Part shown: positions 25,977-34,888 of the stretch, piece by piece
Position numbering within the stretch: the first letter of the stretch is position 1
Layout of the letters: the number at the start of each line of letters is the position of its first letter
DNA from: Phycisphaerae bacterium
GTDB lineage: Bacteria; Planctomycetota; Phycisphaerae; UBA1845; Fen-1342
Assembly: GCA_028277645.1 (NCBI GenBank)
Contig: JANQFV010000005.1
Coordinates: forward strand, 1 to 64,000
DNA length: 64,000 bases
Direction: 5' to 3'
Program-made: the position numbers and the translations under genes
Notes under the pieces: model-generated
Told to the model about the DNA's origin: nothing
The model's input: the letters and a program-made list of their open reading frames with translations, nothing else
Database searches by the model: none

Positions 25977-27629
25977 CTAGTCGCGCGCCAACGGCGTCGG
26001 CAAGATGGGCGGCTTTTCGAAGTCCCGGTCGATCTTGGCGAGGTCGAGCTCCTCAAAGAGGAACGCCGGTGCGATTACCGTATGTCCCATGGTGCGGCCG
26101 GAGGAGTTCGCGACGTGGCTCTCGGCACCGGCGGCGAGCATGCGCTTGAACGACTTCAGGTCGAAGTCAGCGACCTCGGCGCCGCGCACCAGCTCCTCAC
26201 GATCGTCCGTGAAGACCTTGTAGATGACCAGCGGGTTGGACGCGGAACCGCCGAGCGATTCGATGCGCAGGCCGTACTCAAGCCCCTCATCTTCACAGGC
26301 TTCGAGCAGCTCCTCGCGCAGCTCTTCGTCCGACAGTCCGGAGTCGGTACTGACAACCAGGTTGCCGATTGCGGGGCGAGGGTACATCAGGTTGCGGCCG
26401 TGTCCGTTGGAGTTGCTGAACTCCTTCGACGGGTTGCGCGACATCAGCAGGTTTTTGAGCCGGCCCTCCTCCACGAGCACGACACGCTGCGCGGCGACGC
26501 CCTGCCCGTCGTACCGGTAGTGGCCGAGCAGCCGCTTGCCATCGAACTCGGTCAGCGTCGGGTCGTCCACGACCGACATGTAGCGCGGCAAAACGCGGCG
26601 ATTGAGCTTGTTCACGAAGTCGTCCGCACTGGTGCGACTGCCGACCGGCCGCTGGCCGCCGTTGAAATTGTGAACGTAGATCTGCTCAAACAGCGCGGCG
26701 GCCGCCGGGGCCTCGAACAGCACCGGGCCGGTATAGGTTTCCTCGAAGCGCGGGGCGTTGCGTACGTCGACCAGGCGCGTGATCATCTCGCGGCAGCGCT
26801 CAGTCAGCTCATCCATGCTCGGCAGGTCTTCCCAACGATTGACGTCGACGGACAGTTGATCCGACAGCTCCATGCCGTCGTCGGCCTGCACGGTCGCGGA
26901 AACGGCCACGCTGTAACCGGTGCTGGCGGTACGGATGCGGGTGCCCTCGGTATTCACAACGTACTGGTTACCGGCCGAGCCGCTGACGTTGACGCCGGAG
27001 TCCTGGATGTCCGGGTACTCGCGGAAGATCGTTGACAGGCCGACGGCGATTTGCTCGAGGGCCGCCGGGTCGATCTCGACCGCACAACGAGGCTCGCAGT
27101 AGACGGACGGCTCCTCGCGCGACATGTCGTCCGGCTTGTCTTCGATCATCCGGCTCTTCATGAAGGCCTGCTTCTCTTCAAACATCTCGGCGACCTGCTT
27201 GTAGTCGCGGTCGGTCATCCACCAGATCGCCTGCCGGATGGCGTTGTAGTCGTCCTCGATGGGCATGGTGGCACCGCTGCCACCGCCCCAGTAACTGTAA
27301 CCGCCGCCACCGAAGTTGGTGTTGTCGAGCTCGTACGAGCCGACACGCACATCGGTCCGCAGGCTGCGTTGGCGGTATTCGTTTCGCCCCGTAACCGCGC
27401 CGAGGTCGGCGCTGATCCACACGCCGTGCCCGTCCACTAGTCCGTACTCGATGAAGTACGGCTCGGCGAGTCCTTCGAGCCGCAGCTTCTCGATGCTGCG
27501 CTGGTTCTCGTCGACCAGGGCACGCAGCACAACATCTTCCCGCATGGCGTCTTCGAGCGCGACTTCTTCCGCGACGGCGTTTGGGGCTAACGCTCCCGCG
27601 ACGAGCAATGCGACCACAATTCGATGCAT
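25977..27629 (-). CDS. Exported TldE/PmbA-like protein with lost metal site
   Basis: A 550-residue protein with a cleavable signal peptide (VVALLVAGALAPNAVA, then EE), so it should work outside the cytoplasm, unlike E. coli TldD/TldE. The TldD/PmbA fold is recognisable from VDVRVGSYELDN-type segments, YTGPVLFEAPAAAALFEQIY and SVVDDPTLTEFDGK. The metal motif HExxxH of TldD is replaced by EQIYVH (residues ~313-318), and the C-terminal metal-ligand Cys is also absent. This is the expected state of the inactive TldE partner. The upstream gene encodes the metal-competent homologue, so the pair probably forms an exported TldD/TldE-type heterodimer. ATG 27629 is the start that gives the signal peptide. 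Confidence 0.8.
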   Translation of the reverse strand: MHRIVVALLVAGALAPNAVAEEVALEDAMREDVVLRALVDENQRSIEKLRLEGLAEPYFIEYGLVDGHGVWISADLGAVTGRNEYRQRSLRTDVRVGSYELDNTNFGGGGYSYWGGGSGATMPIEDDYNAIRQAIWWMTDRDYKQVAEMFEEKQAFMKSRMIEDKPDDMSREEPSVYCEPRCAVEIDPAALEQIAVGLSTIFREYPDIQDSGVNVSGSAGNQYVVNTEGTRIRTASTGYSVAVSATVQADDGMELSDQLSVDVNRWEDLPSMDELTERCREMITRLVDVRNAPRFEETYTGPVLFEAPAAAALFEQIYVHNFNGGQRPVGSRTSADDFVNKLNRRVLPRYMSVVDDPTLTEFDGKRLLGHYRYDGQGVAAQRVVLVEEGRLKNLLMSRNPSKEFSNSNGHGRNLMYPRPAIGNLVVSTDSGLSDEELREELLEACEDEGLEYGLRIESLGGSASNPLVIYKVFTDDREELVRGAEVADFDLKSFKRMLAAGAESHVANSSGRTMGHTVIAPAFLFEELDLAKIDRDFEKPPILPTPLARD

Positions 27630-27670
27630 CAGGTTAGCTCCTGCGTAGTTCGGCAATGTGTACCGCACGT

Positions 27671-29389
27671 TCAGCGGCCCAGTTCGGAGGCGATCGGTGC
27701 GTCGAGTATTGGCGGTCGATCCTGCGACTTTCGCTTTTTCTCGATCTCGATCTGCGACACCAGGATGCTCGGTGCGATCGCGGACACCGGCACGGAACCG
27801 GATTCCGCACCGCACATGCCGTTGAACACACCGGGATCATCGCCGGTCGCGACGATCTGAGAGAACGACGTCAGCGGCGTGCCGACGATATCAACGCCGC
27901 GCACAAGCTCGTCGGGACGGCCGTCTACGTAGACTTTGTACACTAGAATCGGCTGGACCTTGAACGCTTGCGGTGACCAGCGGCGGGTCGTGGTGAAGCC
28001 GCCGGAGATATCGCCAAAGAGCAGGCCGTAGGGCTTGTCCTGTTTGCGACACTCCTCGATCAGTAATTCGCGCAGCTTGGCGAACGGCACCTGCTTCTTG
28101 GATTCGAGGATGAGATTGCCCTGTCGTCCGACGGCCTTCATGCCGGGTTGGCGACGGCCGTGGCCGTTGGACTTCGTGATGCCGCGTGTCGGGGAGCGTG
28201 ACATCAGGAAGGTCTTGAGAATGCCGTCTTCGATCACGCGGGCCGGCTGCGCCTTCACCGCCTCGTCGTCGTACAGGTAGTAGCCATTCAGCTCGACATC
28301 GCCGAAGGTCTTGCGGGTCGGGTCGTCGATGACGCTCAGGAACTCCGGCAAGACCTGCTGATTGAGCTTCTTGGCGAACGTCTGCCCCTCCTCGACGTCT
28401 TTCTGACGATGGCCTTCGATGCGGTGGCCGAAAATTTCGTGGAAGAAGACGCCGGTGGCACGATTCATCAGAATGGCTGGCCCGGTGTAGGGCTCGACGA
28501 TGGGCGCTTCGCGCAGGGCGCGGACATCGTCGATCACGCCCTGAACCGCCTTCCGCACAGTCGCCTCGTCCGGAAGGCCGGCGAGTGAATGTGCGTCCAG
28601 CGCGGTGTACTGTGAGAGCTCCATCCCGTCTTCGGCGATGGTCGAGGCGCTGACGCTGACCCGCCACCACGTACGGCCGAACTGGAGCTTGCTGCCCTCG
28701 GAGTTGACGAGCAGTCGATTATCCGTACTGCCACGGACGCTGACGCTCGAGCTGTAGATGTCAGGATGCTGGCGGAAGATCTGCGATAAGCGGCGTACGA
28801 ACGCGGCCAACTCGGCGCGGTCGTGGTCCGACGCGTGCCAAAGCTGCACGTCGACGCAGGGCTCCTCACGCGAGAAGTCGTCGGACGGGTCCTCTTCCTC
28901 GACCTTGACCTTGAGATTGGCCTTGACCTGGGCAAGGCGCTTGACGGCAGCCTTGAAGTCCTTGTCGGTTCGCAACCACAGGGCGTGCCGCGTGGCGACC
29001 GGATCATCGTCCAGGGGCAGTGCGGTGTAGCCGCCCCAGCGATTGGTTCCGCCGAAGAAGCCGCCCGCGTCGCGGATCTGCCGCGTGTTGTCGAGCTCGT
29101 ACGAGCCCACACGCACGTCGACATCGACCATTCGGCGACGGTTCTCCATGTCCGTGGTGAGCGCGCCGAGCGAGGCGGACACCATGACCATCTCCTGGTC
29201 GGTGACCGCGTATTGCAGGAAATAGGGCTTCGCGCCCTCCGGGCCGACCAGCTTGTCCATGGCAAGCGACAGCTCGCTCTCCATGATCCCGAGTAGCGGG
29301 TGCTCCGCCGCAATGGTTGGAGCGGCAAGCAGGCCGAACAGGACGCTCAGCGTGATCAGACGAACGACATGAAACTGACGCGATCGCAT
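27671..29389 (-). CDS. Exported TldD-like metalloprotease
   Basis: A 572-residue TldD/PmbA-family protein with a signal peptide (LITLSVLFGLLAAPTIA, then AE). The zinc motif is intact: FFHEIFGHRIEGH at about residues 314-326 (HExxxH), with a C-terminal Cys in GMCGAESG that corresponds to the third metal-ligand region of TldD. TldD enzymes unwind and cleave unstructured peptides and mature RiPP peptides; the substrate here is unknown. The ATG at 29389 has GGGAG nine bases upstream, while an ATG nine bases earlier directly abuts that sequence. It is the first gene of the operon with the TldE-like protein, two sulfatase-TPR lipoproteins and DUF1611. Confidence 0.85.
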   Translation of the reverse strand: MRSRQFHVVRLITLSVLFGLLAAPTIAAEHPLLGIMESELSLAMDKLVGPEGAKPYFLQYAVTDQEMVMVSASLGALTTDMENRRRMVDVDVRVGSYELDNTRQIRDAGGFFGGTNRWGGYTALPLDDDPVATRHALWLRTDKDFKAAVKRLAQVKANLKVKVEEEDPSDDFSREEPCVDVQLWHASDHDRAELAAFVRRLSQIFRQHPDIYSSSVSVRGSTDNRLLVNSEGSKLQFGRTWWRVSVSASTIAEDGMELSQYTALDAHSLAGLPDEATVRKAVQGVIDDVRALREAPIVEPYTGPAILMNRATGVFFHEIFGHRIEGHRQKDVEEGQTFAKKLNQQVLPEFLSVIDDPTRKTFGDVELNGYYLYDDEAVKAQPARVIEDGILKTFLMSRSPTRGITKSNGHGRRQPGMKAVGRQGNLILESKKQVPFAKLRELLIEECRKQDKPYGLLFGDISGGFTTTRRWSPQAFKVQPILVYKVYVDGRPDELVRGVDIVGTPLTSFSQIVATGDDPGVFNGMCGAESGSVPVSAIAPSILVSQIEIEKKRKSQDRPPILDAPIASELGR

Positions 29390-29496
29390 GGCTGGCATCT
29401 CCCAGTGCGAGGGTAAGTCTGCGAAAGTGCCTTCGCTGTTGGCGGATTGTAGTCGGACGCGCCACAGGCGTCAGCAGCTCGGGCGCGGTGCTCCGC

Positions 29497-29502
29497 TATA
29501 AT
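29497..29502 (+). promoter_or_regulatory. Possible -10 box giving a near-leaderless transcript
   Basis: TATAAT ends nine bases before the ATG of the zinc-ribbon gene, which would place the transcription start at or just before the first codon. No clear -35 is present and no Shine-Dalgarno precedes the ATG. Confidence 0.4.
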
Positions 29503-29510
29503 CGACGCTT

Positions 29511-30137
29511 ATGAGCGATGATCTGGAGCATCTGCCGATCCCCAACTGGGGACTGACCTGTCCCGAATGCGAATATCCGCTGCGCGGCCTGCCGGAGCAC
29601 CGGTGTCCCGAGTGCGGCCTGTCGCTCGACGTGCCCTCGCTCATTCGGCCGTGGACGCGGCTGCGCGATCCGCGGTTCACGGGGAACGAGTCGCCGCTAC
29701 CGAACTTCGGGCTGTTGTGCGGAAGCTGCCGCGCGCCGCTGGCGGGCGCAACTTCTTCGGTGTGTACGGCGTGTAAGACGCCGTTTGATCCGCACGACTG
29801 GCTGCCGGCGAAGAAGTGGTTTCTGGTTGATCACGAGCTCTGCGGAGTGCTACCGGTGCCGGGCGTGCAGGCAATGCTGGGCCACGAAGGCGTGCCGCAC
29901 TTTGCCGTCGGCGAGCGCACGTTCGGCGAGATCTGGGGCGGCCAAAGCATAATGGTCGCGCGCCTGCGCGTGCCGCGGGAGTTCTTCTTTGAGGTACTGT
30001 GGCTGTTGCGCGATGCCCATGCGCGAATGGAAGCGGCGCGCGAACAACGCGACGGGAACGCGTGGAACTGCGCGCGGTGTGGTGAAGAGAATCCGGCGAA
30101 CTTTGATGTTTGCTGGAATTGTCAGGAGGGGCGCTAA
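29511..30137 (+). CDS. Multi-zinc-ribbon protein of unknown function
   Basis: A 208-residue protein with three Cys4 modules: CPECEYPLRGLPEHRCPEC (residues 17-35), CGSC..CTAC (residues ~70-88) and a C-terminal CARCGEENPANFDVCWNC, which resembles a RanBP2-type or DZR zinc finger. Between the second and third is a ~90-residue domain resembling the small DUF2007/signal-transducing type (PVPGVQAMLGHEGVPHF). There is no membrane segment. The first module recurs in the protein at 55896-56387 and is a style typical of Planctomycetes. Function is unknown; protein or nucleic acid binding is possible. It has no operon partner: the next gene runs on the opposite strand. Confidence 0.7.
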   Translation: MSDDLEHLPIPNWGLTCPECEYPLRGLPEHRCPECGLSLDVPSLIRPWTRLRDPRFTGNESPLPNFGLLCGSCRAPLAGATSSVCTACKTPFDPHDWLPAKKWFLVDHELCGVLPVPGVQAMLGHEGVPHFAVGERTFGEIWGGQSIMVARLRVPREFFFEVLWLLRDAHARMEAAREQRDGNAWNCARCGEENPANFDVCWNCQEGR

Positions 30138-30182
30138 TTGGGCACGGGTTGGAAACCAGCGCCACAAGACTCCGGTCGACCG

Positions 30183-30605
30183 CTACGTGCCGAGGATTTG
30201 AATGACGATCGTCCGCTCGCGGGGACGGGTGTCGAAGTCGAGCAGCACGATCTGCTGCCAGGTTCCCAGCGTCAGCGCTCCGTCGACGATCGGTACGGTA
30301 AGCGATGGACCGAGTGAGGACGCGCGCACGTGCGAGTGTCCGTTGTCGTCGTGCCAGGTAGCCTCGTGCTTGTAATACTCGTCGGTCGGCGCGATGCGTT
30401 CGTAGAACGCCTTCAGATCGTGTGTCAGCAGTCCCGGCTCGGCTTCGGTGGTGGTCAGGCCGGCAGTAGAGCCGATGACGAAGGCCGTCAGAAGCCCGTG
30501 GCGTACGTTTGAATCGTGGAGCACACCTGTGATGGCCTCCGTCACGTCGCGAACGTCCGTGTTGCCCTGCGTCTGCAGTTGAATCCGGTCAGAGTAAGTC
30601 GTCAT
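30183..30605 (-). CDS. YjbQ/UPF0047 family protein
   Basis: A 140-residue cytoplasmic protein matching UPF0047 (YjbQ): VIGSTAGLTTTEAEPGLL and the ending GTWQQIVLLDFDTRPRER give the family's conserved core, and HDDNGHSHVRASSLGPSL holds its conserved His residues. Some members have weak thiamine-phosphate synthase activity; the real role is unsettled. ATG 30605 fits the family's N-terminus (MTTYSDRIQLQTQG). It stands alone, convergent with the zinc-ribbon gene and divergent from the acyl-CoA dehydrogenase gene. Confidence 0.88.
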   Translation of the reverse strand: MTTYSDRIQLQTQGNTDVRDVTEAITGVLHDSNVRHGLLTAFVIGSTAGLTTTEAEPGLLTHDLKAFYERIAPTDEYYKHEATWHDDNGHSHVRASSLGPSLTVPIVDGALTLGTWQQIVLLDFDTRPRERTIVIQILGT

Positions 30606-30745
30606 CGGCGGACTCCCTGGCGCGTCTTTCACGGGTTGCAGCGGGTCGCTACACTAGGGTTCCAGCGACCGCGGCGATCGACGGATTGTGCATCATATGC
30701 GCTGCTCTGGCTTCACGATATCCGGCGTAGGACGGGACGAGCTCC

Positions 30746-31888
30746 ATGACAACGGCGATCTCTGAAGACCACCGGTTTCTGATCGAGGGCGTACGGGACT
30801 ACGCGCGCGGCGAACTGCTCGAGCTCGATAAGCAGTGGGATCGGGAGGAGCGCTCCTGCTGCGAACGACTCGACCAACTCTATGAGATGGGGCTGCTGGG
30901 ATTGCGCATTCCCGAGGAGGCGGGCGGGATCGCCGTCCCGATGCTACCCTATGCACACATCATTCGCGAACTCGCGTATGCATCCCCGTCCGTGGCGGTG
31001 ACGGTGAGCGTACACAGCATGGTGTGCGAGGCGATCAAGATGTTCGCCTGCGACGCGATTCGCGACCAGATGCAGCACAAGCTGGCCACGGCGGGAAATC
31101 TGTCGGCGTTCGCGATCAGTGAGCCGGACGCCGGCTCTGATCCCGGCGCTGCGAAAACACGGGCCGAGCCGGTCGAGGGCGGCTGGAAGCTGACCGGCAG
31201 TAAGTTCTGGGTGACCAACGGCATCGTCGGACGCTGGTTCATCGTCCTCGCGCGGACGGCGGACACTGGGAACAGCCGTGATCTGAGCATGTTCCTGCTT
31301 GACGCCCAGTCGGACGGCGTAGATCGCCGACCGATCCACGGCAAGATGGGCATCCGCGGCTCGGAGACCGGCGAGATGAATCTCGACGGCGTTTTCGTGC
31401 CGCGGGAGCACCTGCTGGGCGAAGAGGGTGATGGTCTCAAGATCGCCCTGTCGGCGCTCGACGGCGGCCGTATCGGCATCGCGTCGCAGGCGATCGGCAT
31501 CGGCCTGGCGTGCGTGGACATGATGGTCAGCTACTCGAAGGAACGCGTGCAGTTCAAGCAGCCGATCGCGAGCTTCCAGGCAATTCAGTGGATGATCGCC
31601 GACAGCCAAACCGAACTCGATGCGGGTCAGTTGCTGGTCGACCGGGCCGCCGACCTGAAAGAATCCGGCACGTCGTACACCCGCGAAGCCTCGATGGCCA
31701 AGCTCTTCGCGTCAGAGGCCGCCAACCGCATCGCGTATCGGGCGGTGCAGGTACACGGCGGAACCGGCTACGTGAACGAGTGCCGCGTGGAGCAGCTCTA
31801 CCGTGACGCCCGGATCACGACGATCTACGAGGGCACGAGCGAGATTCAGCGGTATGTAATCGCCCGGGAGCTGCTGCGGGACGCGTGA
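30746..31888 (+). CDS. Acyl-CoA dehydrogenase
   Basis: A flavoprotein of 380 residues that introduces the alpha-beta double bond into acyl-CoA and passes electrons to ETF. The family signatures are complete: AFAISEPDAGSDPGAAKT (FAD/substrate loop), GSKFWVTNGIVG, and the C-terminal QVHGGTGYVNE with RDARITTIYEGTSEIQ, where the Glu of YEGTSEIQ is the usual catalytic base of short/medium-chain enzymes. Chain length preference cannot be told. The ATG gives a standard N-terminus. It is monocistronic, followed by a hairpin. ETF and thiolase genes are not nearby. Confidence 0.94.
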   Translation: MTTAISEDHRFLIEGVRDYARGELLELDKQWDREERSCCERLDQLYEMGLLGLRIPEEAGGIAVPMLPYAHIIRELAYASPSVAVTVSVHSMVCEAIKMFACDAIRDQMQHKLATAGNLSAFAISEPDAGSDPGAAKTRAEPVEGGWKLTGSKFWVTNGIVGRWFIVLARTADTGNSRDLSMFLLDAQSDGVDRRPIHGKMGIRGSETGEMNLDGVFVPREHLLGEEGDGLKIALSALDGGRIGIASQAIGIGLACVDMMVSYSKERVQFKQPIASFQAIQWMIADSQTELDAGQLLVDRAADLKESGTSYTREASMAKLFASEAANRIAYRAVQVHGGTGYVNECRVEQLYRDARITTIYEGTSEIQRYVIARELLRDA

Positions 31889-31908
31889 TCGCGAGCACCC
31901 GCGCCAGC

Positions 31909-31933
31909 CGCGGTTTTCAGCCCGAAACCCGCG
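31909..31933 (+). terminator. Hairpin after the acyl-CoA dehydrogenase gene
   Basis: CGCGGTTTTC pairs with GAAACCCGCG (one mismatch) around AGCCC, 20 bp after the stop codon. There is no T-run after it, so efficiency is uncertain. Confidence 0.45.
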
Positions 31934-32032
31934 CTACCCGTCGACGTTGCGTGATATTCCGCACTCCGGGGTCTTTACGCACTTCGACCCGCAAGGCCGC
32001 CTGGATTTAAATCTCGCGGCTCAAACCCCCAT

Positions 32033-32049
32033 CTGGCCCACGGATTGCT
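32033..32049 (+). promoter_or_regulatory. Sigma-54-type promoter of the hyp-hox operon
   Basis: CTGGCCCACGGATTGCT matches the -24/-12 pattern TGGCAC-N5-TTGC, with GG (32035-32036) and GC (32047-32048) at the required ten-base interval. It lies about 75 bp before hypC. Sigma-54 control with an NtrC-type activator is known for several [NiFe] hydrogenase operons. No such activator is encoded in the window. Confidence 0.65.
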
Positions 32050-32121
32050 ACAAACGGGCAATACAGGGTGCCCGGCTGACGTATCTGAAATCGCCGGTCA
32101 TGCGAACGAGAGGTAAGACCC

Positions 32122-32385
32122 ATGTGCCTGGCCATTCCTGCAAAGATCACCCATCGCGACGGCGATGAAGCCACGGTCGATCTCCAGGGCAGCACGCTCA
32201 AGATCAGCACGCTGCTGACGCCGGAGGCCGACCAAGGCGACTGGGTGCTCGTCCATGCCGGCTTTGCGATCACACAGCTCGATGAGGCCGAGGCCCGCGA
32301 AACGTGGGAGTACCTGCGGGAGGCGATTGGTGACGACGTCGCGGGCGAGCTCGGCGAGCAACCGCCAAAGGAAGAGCCAGGGTGA
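32122..32385 (+). CDS. hypC: Hydrogenase maturation chaperone HypC
   Basis: An 87-residue chaperone that works with HypD in building the Fe(CN)2CO unit and delivers it to the hydrogenase large subunit. The N-terminal MCLAIPAKI, whose Cys2 is essential in the family, and the GDWVLVHAGFAITQLDEAEA segment are diagnostic. The C-terminal tail is acidic and short. Its stop overlaps the hypD start (GTGA), so the proteins are made in a coupled fashion. It is the first gene behind the sigma-54-type promoter. Confidence 0.95.
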   Translation: MCLAIPAKITHRDGDEATVDLQGSTLKISTLLTPEADQGDWVLVHAGFAITQLDEAEARETWEYLREAIGDDVAGELGEQPPKEEPG

Positions 32386-33476
32386 GCGACCGGATCGCAA
32401 CACTGCGAGAAGCACTGAGCGAGCTGTGCGGCCGGGGCGGACGGCGGATTCAGCTCATGGAAGTGTGCGGTACACACACCGTGTCGATCTTCCGCAGTGG
32501 CATCCGCGCGCTGCTGCCCGAGAACCTGCGGCTGGTGAGTGGGCCAGGCTGCCCGGTCTGCGTCACGGCTCAGCGGCACATTGATGCGGCGATTGAGCTG
32601 GCCACGCAACCGGGCGTCATTCTCGCGACGTATGGCGACATGATGCGCGTGCCGGGGCGATCGGGGAGCCTCGAGAAGCTGCGCGGCACCGGGGCAGCGA
32701 TTCACGTTATCAACTCGGCGGAGAAGGCGCTCGAACTGGCGCGGGCCAATCCCGATCGTGCCGTCGTGTTTCTCGGGGTCGGTTTTGAAACGACGGCGCC
32801 GGCTACCGCGGCCGTCGTGCTGAGAGCCGCTGAGGAGGGCATCGAAAACTTCACTGTGCTGATGTGCCACAAGCTGGTTATCCCGGCGATGCAGGCCTTG
32901 CTTGAGGCGGGGGACGTACCGCTGGACGGGTTCCTGGCTCCCGGGCATGTGAGCGTGATCATCGGGACGGCGGCGTATGAGCCGGTTGCGCGTGAGTATG
33001 GTCGGCCAGTCGTGGTCGCGGGGTTTGAACCGCAACAGGTCCTGACCGCGCTTGTCGCGCTGGTGAAGCAGGTCGTTGAGCAACAGGCGGCGGTCGAGAA
33101 TGTGTATACCGCGGTGGTGTCCGCCGCGGGAAATACCGTCGCGCGTGAGCTGATGGATCGCGTCTTCGTGCCCGAGGACACGGCCTGGCGCGAGTTGGGG
33201 GTGATTCCCGCCAGCGGGCTGGCGCTGCGGTCGGAGCACCGGCGCTTCGATGCGTTGCGACGATTCGGTCTGGAACTGGGCAATGATGCGGACCACCCGC
33301 TCTGCCAATGTGGAGAAGTCATTACCGGCAAGGCTGAACCCTCGGAATGCCCGGCGTTCGGCGATGAGTGTACGCCGCTGAACCCGATCGGACCGTGCAT
33401 GGTCAGCAGCGAGGGGACGTGCGCGGCGTGGTTCAAGTACAACCGACCGGCGGTTGGAACGGGGGGCACACGGTGA
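32382..33476 (+). CDS. hypD: Hydrogenase maturation protein HypD
   Basis: A 364-residue [4Fe-4S] protein that holds iron while CN and CO ligands are attached. Seen motifs are LMEVCGTHT (residues ~25-33), LVSGPGCPVCVT, ATYGDMMRVPG, LGVGFETTAPATA and, near the C-terminus, the Cys-rich FGDECTPLNPIGPCMVSSEGTC. Together these are the complete set of HypD signature cysteines. It starts at a GTG that overlaps the hypC stop and ends overlapping the hypE start. Confidence 0.96.
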   Translation: MSDRIATLREALSELCGRGGRRIQLMEVCGTHTVSIFRSGIRALLPENLRLVSGPGCPVCVTAQRHIDAAIELATQPGVILATYGDMMRVPGRSGSLEKLRGTGAAIHVINSAEKALELARANPDRAVVFLGVGFETTAPATAAVVLRAAEEGIENFTVLMCHKLVIPAMQALLEAGDVPLDGFLAPGHVSVIIGTAAYEPVAREYGRPVVVAGFEPQQVLTALVALVKQVVEQQAAVENVYTAVVSAAGNTVARELMDRVFVPEDTAWRELGVIPASGLALRSEHRRFDALRRFGLELGNDADHPLCQCGEVITGKAEPSECPAFGDECTPLNPIGPCMVSSEGTCAAWFKYNRPAVGTGGTR

Positions 33477-34513
33477 CCGTAACGTCGGCAGCGAAGCGCA
33501 CGCATGATCGCATCGTTGTCGCGCACGGCGGCGGCGGCGAGCTCATGGGGCGGCTGATTCGTGATCACCTTCTGGAGCCGCTGCGCAATGAAACGCTCGC
33601 AGGGCTGACCGATGGCGCGGTGCTGCCATGGTCGAGCGACGATGTCGTGTTCACGACCGACTCTTACGTGGTGACGCCGATCGAATTTCCCGGGGGTGAT
33701 ATCGGGCGGATTGCGGTCGCGGGGACGGTTAACGACTTGTGCGTGATGGGAGCAGAGCCGGTCGCCTTGAGCCTGGGGCTGATTCTGGAAGAGGGGCTAG
33801 CGCTGGAGACGCTCGACCGCGTTATGGGGTCGATTCGCGCGACGGCTGACGAGGCGGGCGTGCAGGTAGTGACGGGCGACACCAAGGTCATCGAACGCCG
33901 ATCTGACGGAGAGTCGGGGCTGTTCATCAACACGGCGGGCGTCGGGCGGCGATTGCCAAACACCCGGCTCGGGCTGGAGCGCGTCGCCGCCGGCGATGTA
34001 GTGCTCATCAACGGCCGGATTGCGGAACACGGGTTGGCGGTGATGTCCGTCCGCGAGGGGATCGAGTTCGATACGAAGCTGGGCAGCGACGCCGCCCCGT
34101 TGAACGGATTGGTGCGGACCATTCTGGATAGTGGCGTGAATGTGAAGTTCATGCGGGATGCGACGCGGGGTGGTATTGCCGGAGTCTTCGCCGATGTCGC
34201 CGAGACCGCCGGCCTGAGCGTCGAAGTTGACGAGCAGGCGATTCCGCTGAGCACGACGGCGCGGCACGCGGCCGAAATGCTGGGCCTGGACCCGCTGACG
34301 ATTGCCAACGAAGGCAAGCTGGTACTGGTCGTCGCGGCCGAGGATGCCGACCGGGCGTTGGGACTTTGCCGGTCGCACGTGCTCGGCAAGGAGGCCGCGA
34401 TCATCGGGCGCGTAACGGATGCGCAGCCGGCGCTGGTTGAATTGCTGACGACCGCCGGCGGAAAGCGTGTTGTGCAGCGGCCCTACGGCGAGGACCTGCC
34501 GCGGATTTGTTGA
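33473..34513 (+). CDS. hypE: Hydrogenase maturation protein HypE
   Basis: A 346-residue enzyme of the PurM/SelD fold that dehydrates the carbamoyl group placed on its C-terminal Cys to make the cyanide ligand. It ends in PRIC, the essential terminal motif. Other marks are AHGGGGELMGRLI at the N-terminus, FTTDSYVVTP, GDIGRIAVAGTVNDL and MRDATRGGIAGV. The GTG start overlaps the hypD stop. The carbamoyl donor HypF, which HypE needs, is not encoded in this window and should lie elsewhere. Confidence 0.96.
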   Translation: MTVTSAAKRTHDRIVVAHGGGGELMGRLIRDHLLEPLRNETLAGLTDGAVLPWSSDDVVFTTDSYVVTPIEFPGGDIGRIAVAGTVNDLCVMGAEPVALSLGLILEEGLALETLDRVMGSIRATADEAGVQVVTGDTKVIERRSDGESGLFINTAGVGRRLPNTRLGLERVAAGDVVLINGRIAEHGLAVMSVREGIEFDTKLGSDAAPLNGLVRTILDSGVNVKFMRDATRGGIAGVFADVAETAGLSVEVDEQAIPLSTTARHAAEMLGLDPLTIANEGKLVLVVAAEDADRALGLCRSHVLGKEAAIIGRVTDAQPALVELLTTAGGKRVVQRPYGEDLPRIC

Positions 34514-34525
34514 GAGAGATCGTAC

Positions 34526-34888
34526 GTGCACGAACTGTCGATCGTGAACAACCTAATGCCACCGCTGCTGCGGGCCGCTGAGGAGCAAGGCGCGGTCCGC
34601 ATCGTGGAAGTGGAGCTGATGTGCGGCGTGCTCCAGCAGGTGGTGCCGGACGCGCTCGAGATGGCCTTCGAGGCCGTGGCGCATGGGACTATCGCTGAGG
34701 GCGCGCAGCTCCGCGTGGAGGAAGAGGCGCTGGCGGGTCGGTGTCGTAATTGCAAGCGCGAGTACGCGCCGAGCATCGACGATTATATCTGCCCGAACTG
34801 TGGTCGGGCCGAGCCGGAGTTGACGGCCGGTCGGGACATCGTGCTGAAGAGCGTTGTGTGTGAACTTCCGGACGAGGCCGTCGCGTGA
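34526..34888 (+). CDS. hypA: Nickel-insertion protein HypA
   Basis: A 120-residue protein that binds nickel through its N-terminal MHE motif (MHELSIVNNL) and zinc through two CxxC pairs, C73/C76 and C89/C92 (CRNCK, CPNC). It works with HypB to insert nickel into HoxH. The start is a GTG 12 bp after the hypE stop; the MHE motif fixes it. The stop overlaps the hypB start. Confidence 0.95.
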   Translation: MHELSIVNNLMPPLLRAAEEQGAVRIVEVELMCGVLQQVVPDALEMAFEAVAHGTIAEGAQLRVEEEALAGRCRNCKREYAPSIDDYICPNCGRAEPELTAGRDIVLKSVVCELPDEAVA

